From NCBI RefSeq assembly GCF_014287275.1, contig NZ_JACONZ010000004.1:124001-188000 (forward strand): a stretch of DNA of 64,000 nucleotides, read 5' to 3'. The notes beneath the pieces were generated by a model, which ran no database searches, had not been told where the DNA came from, and saw only the letters and a program-made list of their open reading frames with translations. This stretch comes from Anaerofilum hominis (lineage in GTDB: Bacteria > Bacillota > Clostridia > Oscillospirales > Ruminococcaceae). Position 1 is the first letter of the stretch. Each line of letters opens with the position of its first letter. The translations under genes were made by a program, and so were the position numbers. This document shows, in pieces, positions 45,581 through 54,637 of this stretch.

Positions 45581-46497
45581 CAGCGTTCACCTCTTTTTTT
45601 GAATTTGGGCATGTGGTCCGGCTCACGCAGCAAAAGGTCGTCTTCCCGGGTGACGATCCTGCCCTGCTCATGGGTGTTGGAGGGGCCTTCCGCGATCAGC
45701 TCACCCGGCGAACGGTATCCTTTGGCATTCCACTTTTTCAGCATGGCGTTCAGATAGCGCACCGTGTTTTTGTCCCCGGCGCGCTGACTGGCGGCGCGGA
45801 TCATCTCGCCGCCATAGCCGTACTCCTCATACCAGCGGGCGATCAGAGTGCGCTCGCTGGAGGTAAAACCCGCGGCGTCCACGCCCAGGATATGCGCGGT
45901 CTCCTGCTCATATTTTTCGCGCTGGGCCAGCGTCGACAGATAGCGCTCCATATCCGCGCCGGTGCGGATGCCTTCTTCCCGCCAGGAGAGCAGCACCCGG
46001 GCGATATACCGCACGCTGCGGTTGCCCTTGGTCACAAAATGCGCGATCCCGGTGAGGATCAGGTCCACCGGCAGTTTGTCCTGCAGATACAAAGAGGCGA
46101 GGACGTTGCCGTCGCTCTCGTTGAGGACGGTACCGAACAGGTTCTGGCTCTCGGTGATGAGAACAGCAACCTGAGGGTCGTTTTCGGCTGCGGCCGTCAC
46201 CTCCCGCGTCGAGAGGCGGGGCGGACGTTTTTGCAGCGGGCGCTTGGGCGCGGCGGCGGCAGGGCCGGTGGTGGACAGCAGGCCCGCGCCCGCCCAGTAG
46301 ATCAGATGCTTTTCCAGCGTATCGGCATTGCCCAGGGCGGGAAACTCGGCCAAAAGCGCCTCGGGGCACACCTTGCCGTCCCGCAGGATGGCGAGCGCCA
46401 CCCGCAGCTGATCCCCGCTGGCCGCCGCGAGACGGCGCAGCACAAGAGAGGGCACCGGGACGGCGTCGCCATTGTTTTTGAGCAGCTGATACTCCAT
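45580..46497 (-). CDS. DnaD-domain primosome protein
   Basis: A 305-residue protein. The N-terminal ~90 residues resemble a winged helix. Two DnaD/DnaB-II domains follow (about 110-180 and 195-270), the second with the YxxxIRxxW-like patch ARWYEEYGYGGEMIRAA and KNTVRYLNAMLKKW. It works with the overlapping dnaC-like loader in restart or initiation of replication. Confidence 0.9.
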   Translation of the reverse strand: MEYQLLKNNGDAVPVPSLVLRRLAAASGDQLRVALAILRDGKVCPEALLAEFPALGNADTLEKHLIYWAGAGLLSTTGPAAAAPKRPLQKRPPRLSTREVTAAAENDPQVAVLITESQNLFGTVLNESDGNVLASLYLQDKLPVDLILTGIAHFVTKGNRSVRYIARVLLSWREEGIRTGADMERYLSTLAQREKYEQETAHILGVDAAGFTSSERTLIARWYEEYGYGGEMIRAASQRAGDKNTVRYLNAMLKKWNAKGYRSPGELIAEGPSNTHEQGRIVTREDDLLLREPDHMPKFKKRGER

Positions 46498-46650
46498 GAA
46501 AAGTTCCCCCGGAAATCAAGATAAAAGACACGCCAGGGCGGGCCTGGGCGAAAGGAAAAGATCGGATGCGGTGTTGGTACAGATTTGGTGCAGGCGAGGC
46601 CGCTCCGGGCCCGTGCCGGCCCGCGCGGGAGCGGGACAAAAGGATAAGCA

Positions 46651-46695
46651 AAACGCCCACAAAAGGCCTGTGAAGCCACTTTGTGGGCGTTTTTC
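46651..46695 (-). terminator. terminator behind tRNA-Gly
   Basis: AAACGCCCACAAA pairs with TTTGTGGGCGTTT around a 16-nt loop. Runs of A and T flank it on both sides. Confidence 0.8.
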
Positions 46696-46697
46696 TG

Positions 46698-46773
46698 TGG
46701 AGCGGGTTACGAGGCTCGAACTCGCCACCTTCTGCTTGGGAAGCAGACGCTCTACCAGATGAGCTAAACCCGC
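46698..46773 (-). tRNA. tRNA-Gly (anticodon CCC)
   Basis: A 76-nt cloverleaf on the minus strand: acceptor GCGGGTT/AACCCGC, D stem GCTC/GAGC, anticodon stem TCTGC/GCAGA with loop TTCCCAA, T loop TTCGAGC and an encoded CCA. The loop places CCC as anticodon, reading GGG glycine codons, which are common in this GC-rich genome. Confidence 0.95.
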
Positions 46774-46799
46774 ATCTCCGACATTCAGAGTGCCTTATT

Positions 46800-46828
46800 A
46801 TTTTAGCTCGTCCAAACGAAAAAGTCAA
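46800..46828 (-). promoter_or_regulatory. promoter of tRNA-Gly
   Basis: On the minus strand TTGACT (46828-46823) and TAAAAT (46805-46800) are 17 bp apart, close to the tRNA 5' end. Confidence 0.75.
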
Positions 46829-46959
46829 CGGTTTATTTTGCAGAAAAATGCCGCGCCCGCTTTGGCCAGACCCGGCTTTGGCGGGCAGGACGGTGGAGGC
46901 GGGGGAGAAAAGCCCCTGCTTTTGTGCCGGACTGCGGGCGGCGGCCGCTCCAGGCATCT

Positions 46960-46992
46960 CAGGCCGCCCGCAGAGTCGACGCGAATTGAAAC
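46960..46992 (+). repeat. solitary degenerate CRISPR-like repeat
   Basis: A 33-nt stretch keeps GCCGCCCGCAGAG and CGCGAATTGAAAC in the order and spacing of the repeats at 16.8 and 51.8 kb. The stem is imperfect. No second unit is found at 33-35-nt spacing. The rest of 46829-47315 shows no gene. Confidence 0.4.
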
Positions 46993-47315
46993 CCACTGCC
47001 CATATTTTATAACAGCGGGACGCCGGGACAAAGGGCTGACGCTCCGGCCGGGAAAAAACAGCCGGCGCGGAGGCGCGCGGCCCGCGACCCGTGGGAAAGC
47101 GGCAGGCCGCGGGAAAGCGTGCTGCGGGGCCCGTGTCTATTCTGTTTACGCCCATAAATTAAGTCCATAAGTTTTTGCGGCGGGGCCGCCCCGAAAGGAA
47201 AAAAACAGCGGGGAGGTCGGCGGAAGAGGGACGATCAAAAAAACAGAGCACGGAAAATGACTCTCCGCACCCTGTCCCCGATCGTTTTTTTTGCGTCCTT
47301 TTGCGTCCCCCGCGT

Positions 47316-48653
47316 TCAGGACAAGGTCGCCACATGGCGGCCGTACACGTCATAAGCGACTTTTTGACCGTTTTTCATGACCTCTTTTACATCCACGGTC
47401 TGCAGCGCGCGGTCGCGCACGGTAAATTTGCCCGCGACCATCACGTCGCTGACGTCGCGGCGGCAGGCATTGTAAACGAGGGTCACCACCGGGTCGTGGA
47501 ACATGGGGGTCAGGTTCGGCCCGGTGATATCCATCAGGATCACGTCCGCCTGCTTGCCTGCTTCCAGGCTGCCCACCTTGTCGCCCAGGCCCAGGGCGCG
47601 GGCCGGTTCGATGGTAGAGCGGCGCAGCATGCCGCGGGCGCTGGCCGTCTCATAGTCCACCCCGTGGTGGCGGTTGAGGGCCACGCCGAAGCGCATATTG
47701 GTCCACGGGTCCATAGTCAGCCAGTCGGTGCCCAGCACGACGTGGACCCCGGCGGCAAACATCTCTTTCATCGGCGGGAAGTCCCCGTTGCGGCCCAGCC
47801 CCTCGGTGCAGTGCAGCAGGTGGGTGCCGCTCTTTGCCAGCAGCTCCACATCCCCGGGCGTGGTATAAATGCAGTGCGCCGCCATCAAATGGTCGCCCAA
47901 CAGACCGGTCTCCCGCAGAAATTCCACCGGCGTGAGCCCGTAAGCCTCTTTGAGCAGCGCGACCTCACGCTGGCTCTGGGCCACATGGGTGTGAAAACCC
48001 ACCCCATGCTTTTTGCCCAGTTCCGCGCACTTCTTTGCCAGTTCCATCGAGACGGTATCGGTGGCGTGCGGGCCGAAGCGGCAGGTGATCCGGCCGTTGT
48101 CTTTGCCGTGATACTCTTCGATCAGCCGGATATTGTCCTCGACAAAGGCCTCCCCTTTGGCGGGATAACGGGTGTAGTCGTTATAGCGCAGCGCGCCGAT
48201 ATCCACATCCACGATGTTCTGGCTGATGACGGCGCGCAGCCCCACCTCGTCCACTGCCTTTGCCACCGAGAGCACATAGTGATAGATCTCGTTGATGGTG
48301 GTAACGCCGGCCTGCATGCACTCCCAGGCGCCCAGGCGGGAAAGATGATAGACGTCTTCCGGCGTCAGCTGGCCCTCCATCGGCAGGGCAAAGCCATAAA
48401 AGCCGTTGGGATCGTCCTCCAGCAGGCCCTTGAACAGGCTGCCCGCGACATGGGTGTGAGCGTCCACGATGCCGGGAAGCACCGCCTTGCCGTCCGCATC
48501 CACCACGGCGATGCCTGTGCGGTCGCCGGTGTAATCGCCCTCGCCTACGGCGGCGATCCGGTCGTCCTCGACCAGAAGATAGCCTCTGCGGTAAACGCTG
48601 TCCCTGTCGTCCACCGTGATGATCAGCCCGTTTTCAAACAATGTTTTATTCAA
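47316..48653 (-). CDS. 5-methylthioadenosine/S-adenosylhomocysteine deaminase-like amidohydrolase
   Basis: A 445-residue metal-dependent hydrolase. The motif GIVDAHTHVAGS gives the HxH pair, with FHTHVAQSQRE, AHCIYTTP and the catalytic region LGTDWLTMDPW downstream. It fits the TRZ/ATZ-MtaD group that deaminates MTA or SAH. The TTG start at 48653 follows CAGGAGG. It is monocistronic, so purine salvage is the likely but unproved role. Confidence 0.88.
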   Translation of the reverse strand: MNKTLFENGLIITVDDRDSVYRRGYLLVEDDRIAAVGEGDYTGDRTGIAVVDADGKAVLPGIVDAHTHVAGSLFKGLLEDDPNGFYGFALPMEGQLTPEDVYHLSRLGAWECMQAGVTTINEIYHYVLSVAKAVDEVGLRAVISQNIVDVDIGALRYNDYTRYPAKGEAFVEDNIRLIEEYHGKDNGRITCRFGPHATDTVSMELAKKCAELGKKHGVGFHTHVAQSQREVALLKEAYGLTPVEFLRETGLLGDHLMAAHCIYTTPGDVELLAKSGTHLLHCTEGLGRNGDFPPMKEMFAAGVHVVLGTDWLTMDPWTNMRFGVALNRHHGVDYETASARGMLRRSTIEPARALGLGDKVGSLEAGKQADVILMDITGPNLTPMFHDPVVTLVYNACRRDVSDVMVAGKFTVRDRALQTVDVKEVMKNGQKVAYDVYGRHVATLS

Positions 48654-48813
48654 AAAAGCACCTCCTGAAAAAAGCGCGCCTCCCGCGCCGGACAAAAGGC
48701 GCGGAAAGCTGTCGTCTGCACTACCAGTATGTCATAAAAGCGCGCCCGGCGCAAGGGCAAGACCGATTTTCTGCAGCAGGGAATTCAGGAAAAACGCGGG
48801 ATGCAGGGGCGAG

Positions 48814-48910
48814 CCATAGAAACAAGGTGTTTTTAGCAGCCATGTGGCCTGTCCTCAAGCCGCGGCAAATGGAAAAAATAGGCGGAGGCTGTTTTTTTCA
48901 GCCATCCGCC
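48814..48910 (+). repeat. dispersed intergenic repeat, copy B
   Basis: The unit runs CCATAGAAACAAGG, TTTTTAGCAGCC, GGCCTGTCCTCAAGCC (48846-48861), GCGGCAAATGG, an A tract, then a hairpin GGCGGAGGCTG/CAGCCATCCGCC. It matches copy A in part order. Confidence 0.5.
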
Positions 48911-48990
48911 CAGCTGCCGCACAGCGGCGAGGACAAGGGCATTGAGATAAGTCGTTTTTGATTGCAAAGAAATAAAAATTTGCAGGGGCC

Positions 48991-49044
48991 TTGCAAATTT
49001 GAGTCAATGTATTATGATGGGACCATCGGCCGACCGAATCGGTC
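48991..49044 (+). promoter_or_regulatory. promoter and TetR-type operator of the exporter operon
   Basis: TTGCAA and TATGAT are 16 bp apart (48991-49018). The perfect palindrome GACCGAATCGGTC (49032-49044) lies just past the likely start of transcription, so the TetR protein encoded next is expected to repress its own operon there. Confidence 0.7.
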
Positions 49045-49068
49045 AATCGGAGAGAGGGGAGAGCGGCG

Positions 49069-49686
49069 GTGAACGAAAAGTTTTTTGCCCTGCCGGAGGA
49101 AAAGCAGCGGCGCATCGTGAACGCGGCCATGGAGGTCTTTGCCAAAAATGAGTACAAGCGGGCCTCCACCGACGATATTGCGGCGCGGGCGGGCATCTCA
49201 AAAGGGCTGCTGTTCCACTATTTCGGCAGCAAAAAGGAACTCTATTTTTATCTGTACCGGTATGTGGAGCAGATGGTCGCGGAGCAGGTGACAGACAAGA
49301 AGTTTGCAGAGATCACCGACTTTTTTGAGATGATGGCGCACGGTGCGGAAAAAAAGCTGAAGCTGGTGGCGGAAAGCCCCTATCTGATGGAGTTCACAGT
49401 GAGGCTCTGTTCCTCCCGGGATGAGGGGCTGGCCCCCGAACTGGATGCGCGGCTGCAGCAGACGCTGGACAGCGCGGCGAATTATTTTAAAAACATTGAT
49501 TTTTCCAGGTTCCGGCCGGGGGTCGACCCCATGGAGCTGCTGCGGATGCTCACCTGGATGACGCTGGGGTATCTGGAAGAACTGCGGCGGCGGGGCCTGC
49601 CGGTGGAGGTGGACCAGGTGATGCGGGATTACCAGCGCTGGTCGGAGATGTTCCGCAGCATGGCCTATAAGGAGGAGTATTTGTGA
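49069..49686 (+). CDS. TetR-family repressor
   Basis: A 205-residue regulator. The N-terminal helix-turn-helix (VNAAMEVFAKNEYKRASTDDIAA and GISKGLLFHYFGSKKELY) is typical. The C-terminal ~140 residues are a ligand and dimer domain without clear specificity. The GTG start follows GAGAGGGGAG. Its stop overlaps the next gene's GTG start by 4 bp, so it controls the ABC exporter it is coupled with. Confidence 0.93.
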   Translation: MNEKFFALPEEKQRRIVNAAMEVFAKNEYKRASTDDIAARAGISKGLLFHYFGSKKELYFYLYRYVEQMVAEQVTDKKFAEITDFFEMMAHGAEKKLKLVAESPYLMEFTVRLCSSRDEGLAPELDARLQQTLDSAANYFKNIDFSRFRPGVDPMELLRMLTWMTLGYLEELRRRGLPVEVDQVMRDYQRWSEMFRSMAYKEEYL

Positions 49687-50579
49687 GCAGGATGATCGAG
49701 GCAGAAAAACTGACCAAAGATTATGGCGGCGGGCGCGGGGTGTTTGACCTCAGCTTTGCGGTGGAAAAGGGGGAAGTGATGGGCTTTTTGGGCCCAAACG
49801 GCGCGGGCAAGACCACCACCATCCGGCAGATGATGGGCTTTATCCGACCCGATCAGGGATCGGTGCGGATCGGCGGGCGGGACTGCTTTGCACACGCGGC
49901 TCAGATCCAGCGGGAGCTGGGCTATCTGCCGGGCGAGCCCGCCTTTATGGAAGACATGACCGGCGAGGCATTTTTGCATTTTCTGGCGAAGATGAAAGGG
50001 ATTTCAGATTTTGGCCGCGCGCGGGAATTGATGGAACGCTTTGAACTCGACGGCTCGGCGCGCATCAAGCGCATGTCCAAGGGCACAAAGCAAAAAGTGG
50101 CCATCGTGGCTGCTTTTATGGGCGGCCCGGAGCTGCTGATCCTGGACGAGCCGACCAGCGGCCTGGACCCCTTGATGCAGAACCGATTTATCGACCTGGT
50201 GCTCGGTGAAAAGCAGCGCGGCGCGACGATCCTGATGTCCTCGCATATCTTTGAGGAGGTGGAGCGCACCTGTGACCGCACCGTCATCATCCGTGAGGGG
50301 CGCATCGCCGCCGTCGAGCGGCTGGAAAAGCTGAAAAAAACCAAGCGCAAACTGTTTTCCGTACAGTTCGAGCGCCCGCAGGACGCGGCGGCGTTCGCCG
50401 CGTCCTGGCAGAAAGGGGCGCGGCAGCAGGGAGACACGGTACAGGCGGCGGTGACCGGCAGCCCGGACGCTTTCCTCAAGGCTGTGAGCGCCTATTCAGT
50501 GAGGGATATCGACCTGCACCGCGAGACGCTGGAAGAGCTTTTTCTGCATTTTTACGGGGGTGAAGCAAATGATCAATAA
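49683..50579 (+). CDS. ABC transporter ATP-binding protein
   Basis: A 298-residue ATPase. Walker A is GPNGAGKTTT, the Q-loop follows, the signature MSKGTKQKV departs from LSGGQ, and Walker B is LLILDEPTSGLDP. The C-terminal ~70 residues are an extension typical of multidrug or antibiotic exporters of the DrrA/BcrA type. The GTG start overlaps the TetR gene, and its end overlaps the permease gene. Confidence 0.94.
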   Translation: MSRMIEAEKLTKDYGGGRGVFDLSFAVEKGEVMGFLGPNGAGKTTTIRQMMGFIRPDQGSVRIGGRDCFAHAAQIQRELGYLPGEPAFMEDMTGEAFLHFLAKMKGISDFGRARELMERFELDGSARIKRMSKGTKQKVAIVAAFMGGPELLILDEPTSGLDPLMQNRFIDLVLGEKQRGATILMSSHIFEEVERTCDRTVIIREGRIAAVERLEKLKKTKRKLFSVQFERPQDAAAFAASWQKGARQQGDTVQAAVTGSPDAFLKAVSAYSVRDIDLHRETLEELFLHFYGGEANDQ

Positions 50580-51369
50580 AACGCTTTTTGCAAGGGAAGT
50601 GCGGTCGTCCTACAAACTGCTGCTTATTTTTCTGGCTGTGCTGGCCCTGTACGGCTCTATGATCGTGGTCATGTTCGACCCCAAACTGGGGGACAGCTTG
50701 AACCTGATGGCGGAGAGCATGCCCCAGCTTTTTGCCGCCTTTGGGATGCTGGATGTGGGCGCGACGCTGACCCAGTTCATCGTCAATTATCTTTATGGAT
50801 TTTTGCTCATCGCTTTCCCGCTGGTGTTCATCGTGCTGCTGTCGAACCGGCTGGTGGCGCGGTATGTGGACCGGGGTTCGATGGCTTATCTGCTGGCCAC
50901 CCCAAACCGGCGCGGCCGGCTGGCCCGCACCCAGGCGCTGGTGCTGCTGCTGGCCTGCCTGTGCATGGTGCTCTGGATGACGGGCCTCTGCTGGGCGCTG
51001 TCGTCGGCGCTGTTTCCCGGCGAGCTGGATACCGGGCGGTTTTTGGCCGTCAACGCCGCCCTTTATGCGCTGCTGATCTTTTTGTCGGGTGTGTGTTTTT
51101 GCGCTTCCTGCTGCTGCAATGATACCCGCTGGTCCTGCGGCATCGGCGCCGGCGCGGGCATCGCCTTTTTGCTGATCCAGATGATCTCCCAGGCGGGAGA
51201 AAAATTTGAGGGGCTCAAGTATATCGACCCGTTGACTTTATTTGCGCCAAAAGAGCTGGTGGCCGGGGAGAGCTGGCCCATATGGGGAGCGCTGGCCCTG
51301 GCGGTTTCCGGCCTGGCGCTGATGGGCGCAGGAATCGTGGCATTTTCGCGGCGCGACCTGCCGGTATAA
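50569..51369 (+). CDS. ABC transporter permease
   Basis: A 266-residue membrane protein with about six helices, beginning with a cytoplasmic N-terminus (INKTLFAREVRSSYK). The layout matches ABC-2 type permeases paired with DrrA-like ATPases. A Cys cluster (CFCASCCC) lies in the fifth helix. ATG 50569 follows GGGGG. The exported compound is unknown. Confidence 0.9.
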   Translation: MINKTLFAREVRSSYKLLLIFLAVLALYGSMIVVMFDPKLGDSLNLMAESMPQLFAAFGMLDVGATLTQFIVNYLYGFLLIAFPLVFIVLLSNRLVARYVDRGSMAYLLATPNRRGRLARTQALVLLLACLCMVLWMTGLCWALSSALFPGELDTGRFLAVNAALYALLIFLSGVCFCASCCCNDTRWSCGIGAGAGIAFLLIQMISQAGEKFEGLKYIDPLTLFAPKELVAGESWPIWGALALAVSGLALMGAGIVAFSRRDLPV

Positions 51370-51620
51370 ACAAGACGGGGACAGCGCGTTCCATAGATGG
51401 GGCATCCACCCCGCGCGCAGGGGCACCCCGCCTGCCCGCCGGCACGGATAAAAACGTGAAAGGGCCGCGCAGAAAGGCCGGAGCAGCCCGGGCGCTGCCT
51501 GCCGGGGCAGAGGAAAAGGAGTCAGGGGCAGGAGTTCCGTCCGCAGAGAGGGGGACGCAGGGAGGAGGGCGACAGGGCAGGGGGGCCAAGCTGAAAAGAC
51601 GAGGTCTTTGCAAAAGCGCG
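51370..51620. other. gene-free GC-rich intergenic stretch
   Basis: About 250 bp, purine-rich on the plus strand, between the permease and the CRISPR-like array. No gene or terminator is clear. Confidence 0.4.
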
Positions 51621-51919
51621 GTTTTGACCTGTGCAGCTCATGCGGGCGACAGCCCGTCATTTCAGCAGATATGTACAGGATGCTTTGTATTTTGATTCAT
51701 CCATCCCTGCGGACAGCGGCCCAGATCGGGGTGCTCACCGAGCTGGCGCGCTCGTTTTGATCCACGCCGCTCTTGCGAGCGGCGACCAGGCACAACTTGA
51801 CAAGGAGGTGCAAGCACTTGTTTCAATCCTCGCCGTCCTTGCGGACAGTGACGGGAGAAATATCATTCTGCCGGGTGTCAGTACCTGTTTCAACCCGGTA
51901 CAGAGCTTTTAAGGGGACT
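51621..51919 (-). CRISPR. decaying CRISPR-like array, five repeat units
   Basis: Plus-strand coordinates of the units: 51621-51653 (about 19 of 33 positions), 51689-51720, 51754-51786, 51820-51852 and 51887-51919 (only GTTTCAACCC kept). Spacers are 35, 33, 33 and 34 nt. The two central units are nearly intact: one has stem CGCCGCTC/GAGCGGCG, the other a GTCC/GGAC stem. Both end in GGATTGAAAC or GGATCAAAAC on the minus strand. No cas genes or leader are near. Confidence 0.75.
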
Positions 51920-51975
51920 TTTTCACCTCCGCACGGCCGGAAAACGGCGGCCGGGAGCGGCCTGCTGAAAAAGAA

Positions 51976-52020
51976 TATAAAAAGGGCAGGGGAGACTTTT
52001 TGAAAAAGCGTCCCCTGCCC
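51976..52020 (-). terminator. terminator after the MBL hydrolase gene
   Basis: A 10-bp stem GGGCAGGGGA/TCCCCTGCCC; T-rich sequence follows on the minus strand. Confidence 0.75.
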
Positions 52021-52029
52021 TGTATTTTA

Positions 52030-52764
52030 TTAGATGTGGGACGGCGGTTGTTCGTCCAGCCGTTCGCCAAACCAGGCAAACAGCTCGCTGCGCGGCATGG
52101 GCATGCCGTGGCCGATAAAGCAATGGGTGAAATCCATCTGCTCCAGTTCCCGCAAAAAAAGTTCCAGCCGGTCCCGGTGGTCCACCCAGTCGTTGCCCAC
52201 CAGTTCCTGATAAGCTGCGTCCCCCACAAAGAGCGTGCGCTCCTCAGGTAGATGGACCACGACGCCGTCTGGCGCGTGCGGGTTTACCAGCTGCCGCAGC
52301 ACGGCGCAGCAGCCCCCCAGATCCAGCTGCAGAGTGCCCTCAAACGTGATCTCGGGCAGCGCGACGGTGATCTCCTCCAGCTGTGGATATTCCACCCGCA
52401 TATGCTCTTCACAGAACTGGGGCACAATGCCCTCGGCCCCATAACGGCGCAGGTCGTCGCTGCTCCAGGAGAGGGCGGCGTCCCGTTCCAGATCGCGCAG
52501 GGTGGCTGTGCAGGAGATGGACACGGCGTCCAGCGCGTGCAGCCCATAGCAGTGATCCCAGTGAGAATGGGTCAGCGCCACAAGGCCCGGGCGGGGCAGC
52601 CGGGACCGCTCAAGCTGGGTAAGAAACTCCTCGGCGTGCCTGCGCGAGTTGCCCGCGTCGATCATCAAACAGCGGCGGTCGCCGCGCACATAGCCCAGCA
52701 CAGGCCGGTCGCTGGCCTCATCATGATCCATATACCAGACGCGGCGGGAAAATTGATGGAACAT
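52030..52764 (-). CDS. MBL-fold metallo-hydrolase
   Basis: A 244-residue protein with the metallo-beta-lactamase motif THSHWDHCYG (HxHxDH), a later His (NPHAPDG), the GDAAY Asp and a C-terminal GHG. MBL-fold proteins hydrolyse thioesters, lactones or phosphodiesters; nothing here selects a substrate. It is a single gene between the decayed array and guaA. Confidence 0.88.
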   Translation of the reverse strand: MFHQFSRRVWYMDHDEASDRPVLGYVRGDRRCLMIDAGNSRRHAEEFLTQLERSRLPRPGLVALTHSHWDHCYGLHALDAVSISCTATLRDLERDAALSWSSDDLRRYGAEGIVPQFCEEHMRVEYPQLEEITVALPEITFEGTLQLDLGGCCAVLRQLVNPHAPDGVVVHLPEERTLFVGDAAYQELVGNDWVDHRDRLELFLRELEQMDFTHCFIGHGMPMPRSELFAWFGERLDEQPPSHI

Positions 52765-52866
52765 AACGCCTCCTTTGCAAAATAGAGGGTCGGAAATAGA
52801 GAGAAATAAGGCTTCCTCCGTCCGAAATATCTATCTTTTGAAGACAAGAAAGTGAATAACGGATTT

Positions 52867-54393
52867 TCACTCCCACTCGATCGTCGCAGGCGGTTTCGTT
52901 GTGACATCGTATACCACGCGGTTGACACCCGGTACTTCGTTCACGATACGGCTGCTGATCTTTTCCAGTACCTCGTAGGGGATGCGCGCCCAATCGCTGG
53001 TCATGCCGTCCACGCTGGTAACGGCACGGATCGCCACCGCGTGGCTGTAGGTGCGGCTGTCGCCCATTACACCCACGCTGCGAATATTGGGCAGGACGGT
53101 AAAATACTGCCAGATCGCACGGTCCAGCTTTGCGCGGGCGATCTCTTCCCGCAGAATGGCATCCGACTCGCGCACAATAGCAAGCTTTTCCTCCGTCACC
53201 TCGCCCAGACAGCGGATCGCCAGGCCCGGCCCCGGGAAAGGCTGCCGGTTGACGATGTGTTCGGGCAGCCCCAGCTCACGGCCCGCGCTGCGCACCTCAT
53301 CCTTGAACAGCAGACGCAGCGGTTCCAACAGCTTGAACTGCACATCCTCGGGCAGGCCGCCCACGTTGTGGTGGCTTTTGATCACCGCAGCGTCGCCCGC
53401 CCCGCTCTCGATCACGTCGGGATAAATGGTCCCCTGCAGCAGATAATCCATCTTGCCCAGCTTGGCCGCTTCGGCATCAAAGACGCGGATGAACTCTTCG
53501 CCGATGACCTTGCGTTTGGCCTCCGGCTCGGTGACCCCGGCCAGCTTGCCGAGAAACAGTTCGCGCGCGTTTACCCGGATGACGTTCAAATCAAACTCCC
53601 GGGTCAGGGTATCCATCACCTGATCGCCCTCGTCCTTGCGCAGCAGGCCGTGATCCACAAATATGCAGGTCAGACGATCGCCGATGGCCCGGTGTACCAG
53701 CACCGCTGCCACGGTGGAATCCACACCGCCCGACAGCGCGCAGAGGACCCGGCGCTCCTCGCCGACCTCAGCGCGCACCGCGGCCACCGCCCGCTCCACA
53801 AAACCAGCGCTGGTCCAGTCCCCGGTGCAGCCGCAGACATCGTACAAAAATGCGTGCAGCAGCTCGCGGCCAAAGGCAGTGTGCTGGACCTCGGGATGGA
53901 ACTGCACCGCATACAGGCCCGCCGCAGCGTTTTCCATCGCCGCCACCGGACAGGTGTTGCTGGTGGCCGTCACAGAAAAGCCCTCGGGGATGGCCTCGAT
54001 CTGGTCCCCGTGGCTCATCCAGCTGGTGCCCTCGCGCACGACTTTGGCCATCAGGCCGCCGTTGGACTGGATGCGCACCCGGCCATACTCCCTTGCCACC
54101 GGGGGCACGACCCGGCCGCCCAGCAGATGGGCCATCAGCTGGGCCCCATAGCAGATGCCCAGCACCGGGATGCCGAGCCCGAAAACTTCCCGGTCCACTG
54201 TGGGGGCACCCTCTTCATAAACACTGGCCGGCCCGCCGGTGAAGATGATGCCCTTGGGCCGTTTTGCCTTGATCTCTTCCAGGGCTCTGCCGTAGGGCAC
54301 GACCTCGCTGTAAACATTGTTTTCCCGCACCCGGCGGGCGATGAGCTGGTTGTACTGGCCGCCGAAATCGACGATGATGACTGTCTCCGACAT
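52867..54393 (-). CDS. guaA: glutamine-hydrolysing GMP synthase
   Basis: A 508-residue full-length enzyme converting XMP to GMP. The glutaminase domain has GICYGAQ (Cys81) and FHPEV (His166, Glu168). The PP-loop is LSGGVDS (221-226), and the dimerisation domain ends TIEWE. ATG 54393 follows GGAG. It is divergent from a second guaA-like gene. The last 17 coding bases before the final codon are shared with that gene. Confidence 0.97.
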   Translation of the reverse strand: MSETVIIVDFGGQYNQLIARRVRENNVYSEVVPYGRALEEIKAKRPKGIIFTGGPASVYEEGAPTVDREVFGLGIPVLGICYGAQLMAHLLGGRVVPPVAREYGRVRIQSNGGLMAKVVREGTSWMSHGDQIEAIPEGFSVTATSNTCPVAAMENAAAGLYAVQFHPEVQHTAFGRELLHAFLYDVCGCTGDWTSAGFVERAVAAVRAEVGEERRVLCALSGGVDSTVAAVLVHRAIGDRLTCIFVDHGLLRKDEGDQVMDTLTREFDLNVIRVNARELFLGKLAGVTEPEAKRKVIGEEFIRVFDAEAAKLGKMDYLLQGTIYPDVIESGAGDAAVIKSHHNVGGLPEDVQFKLLEPLRLLFKDEVRSAGRELGLPEHIVNRQPFPGPGLAIRCLGEVTEEKLAIVRESDAILREEIARAKLDRAIWQYFTVLPNIRSVGVMGDSRTYSHAVAIRAVTSVDGMTSDWARIPYEVLEKISSRIVNEVPGVNRVVYDVTTKPPATIEWE

Positions 54394-54538
54394 GGCATTG
54401 ACTCCGTTTCGTTGATTCAGTGTAAAAGCTACCTCGTTAGTATACCATATTCGCGGCAAAAGCGCACAAAAAATTTTACATTTTTTTGGTCTTTTTGCGA
54501 AAATTCGGCTCCCTGCAAAACAGAGGTTTCTTTGTCGC

Positions 54539-54567
54539 TTGTCGGGCTAAAAACGCTGTGCTATACT
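54539..54567 (+). promoter_or_regulatory. promoter of the guaA paralogue
   Basis: TTGTCG and TATACT are 17 bp apart. A divergent extended -10 TGGTATACT for guaA lies on the other strand near 54440. Confidence 0.65.
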
Positions 54568-54637
54568 GAAAAACAGAAAAAATGATTCGCGCCTTTGCGA
54601 AAAAAACGGAAAAGCGCAGGCAGAAAGCAGGAGTAGT

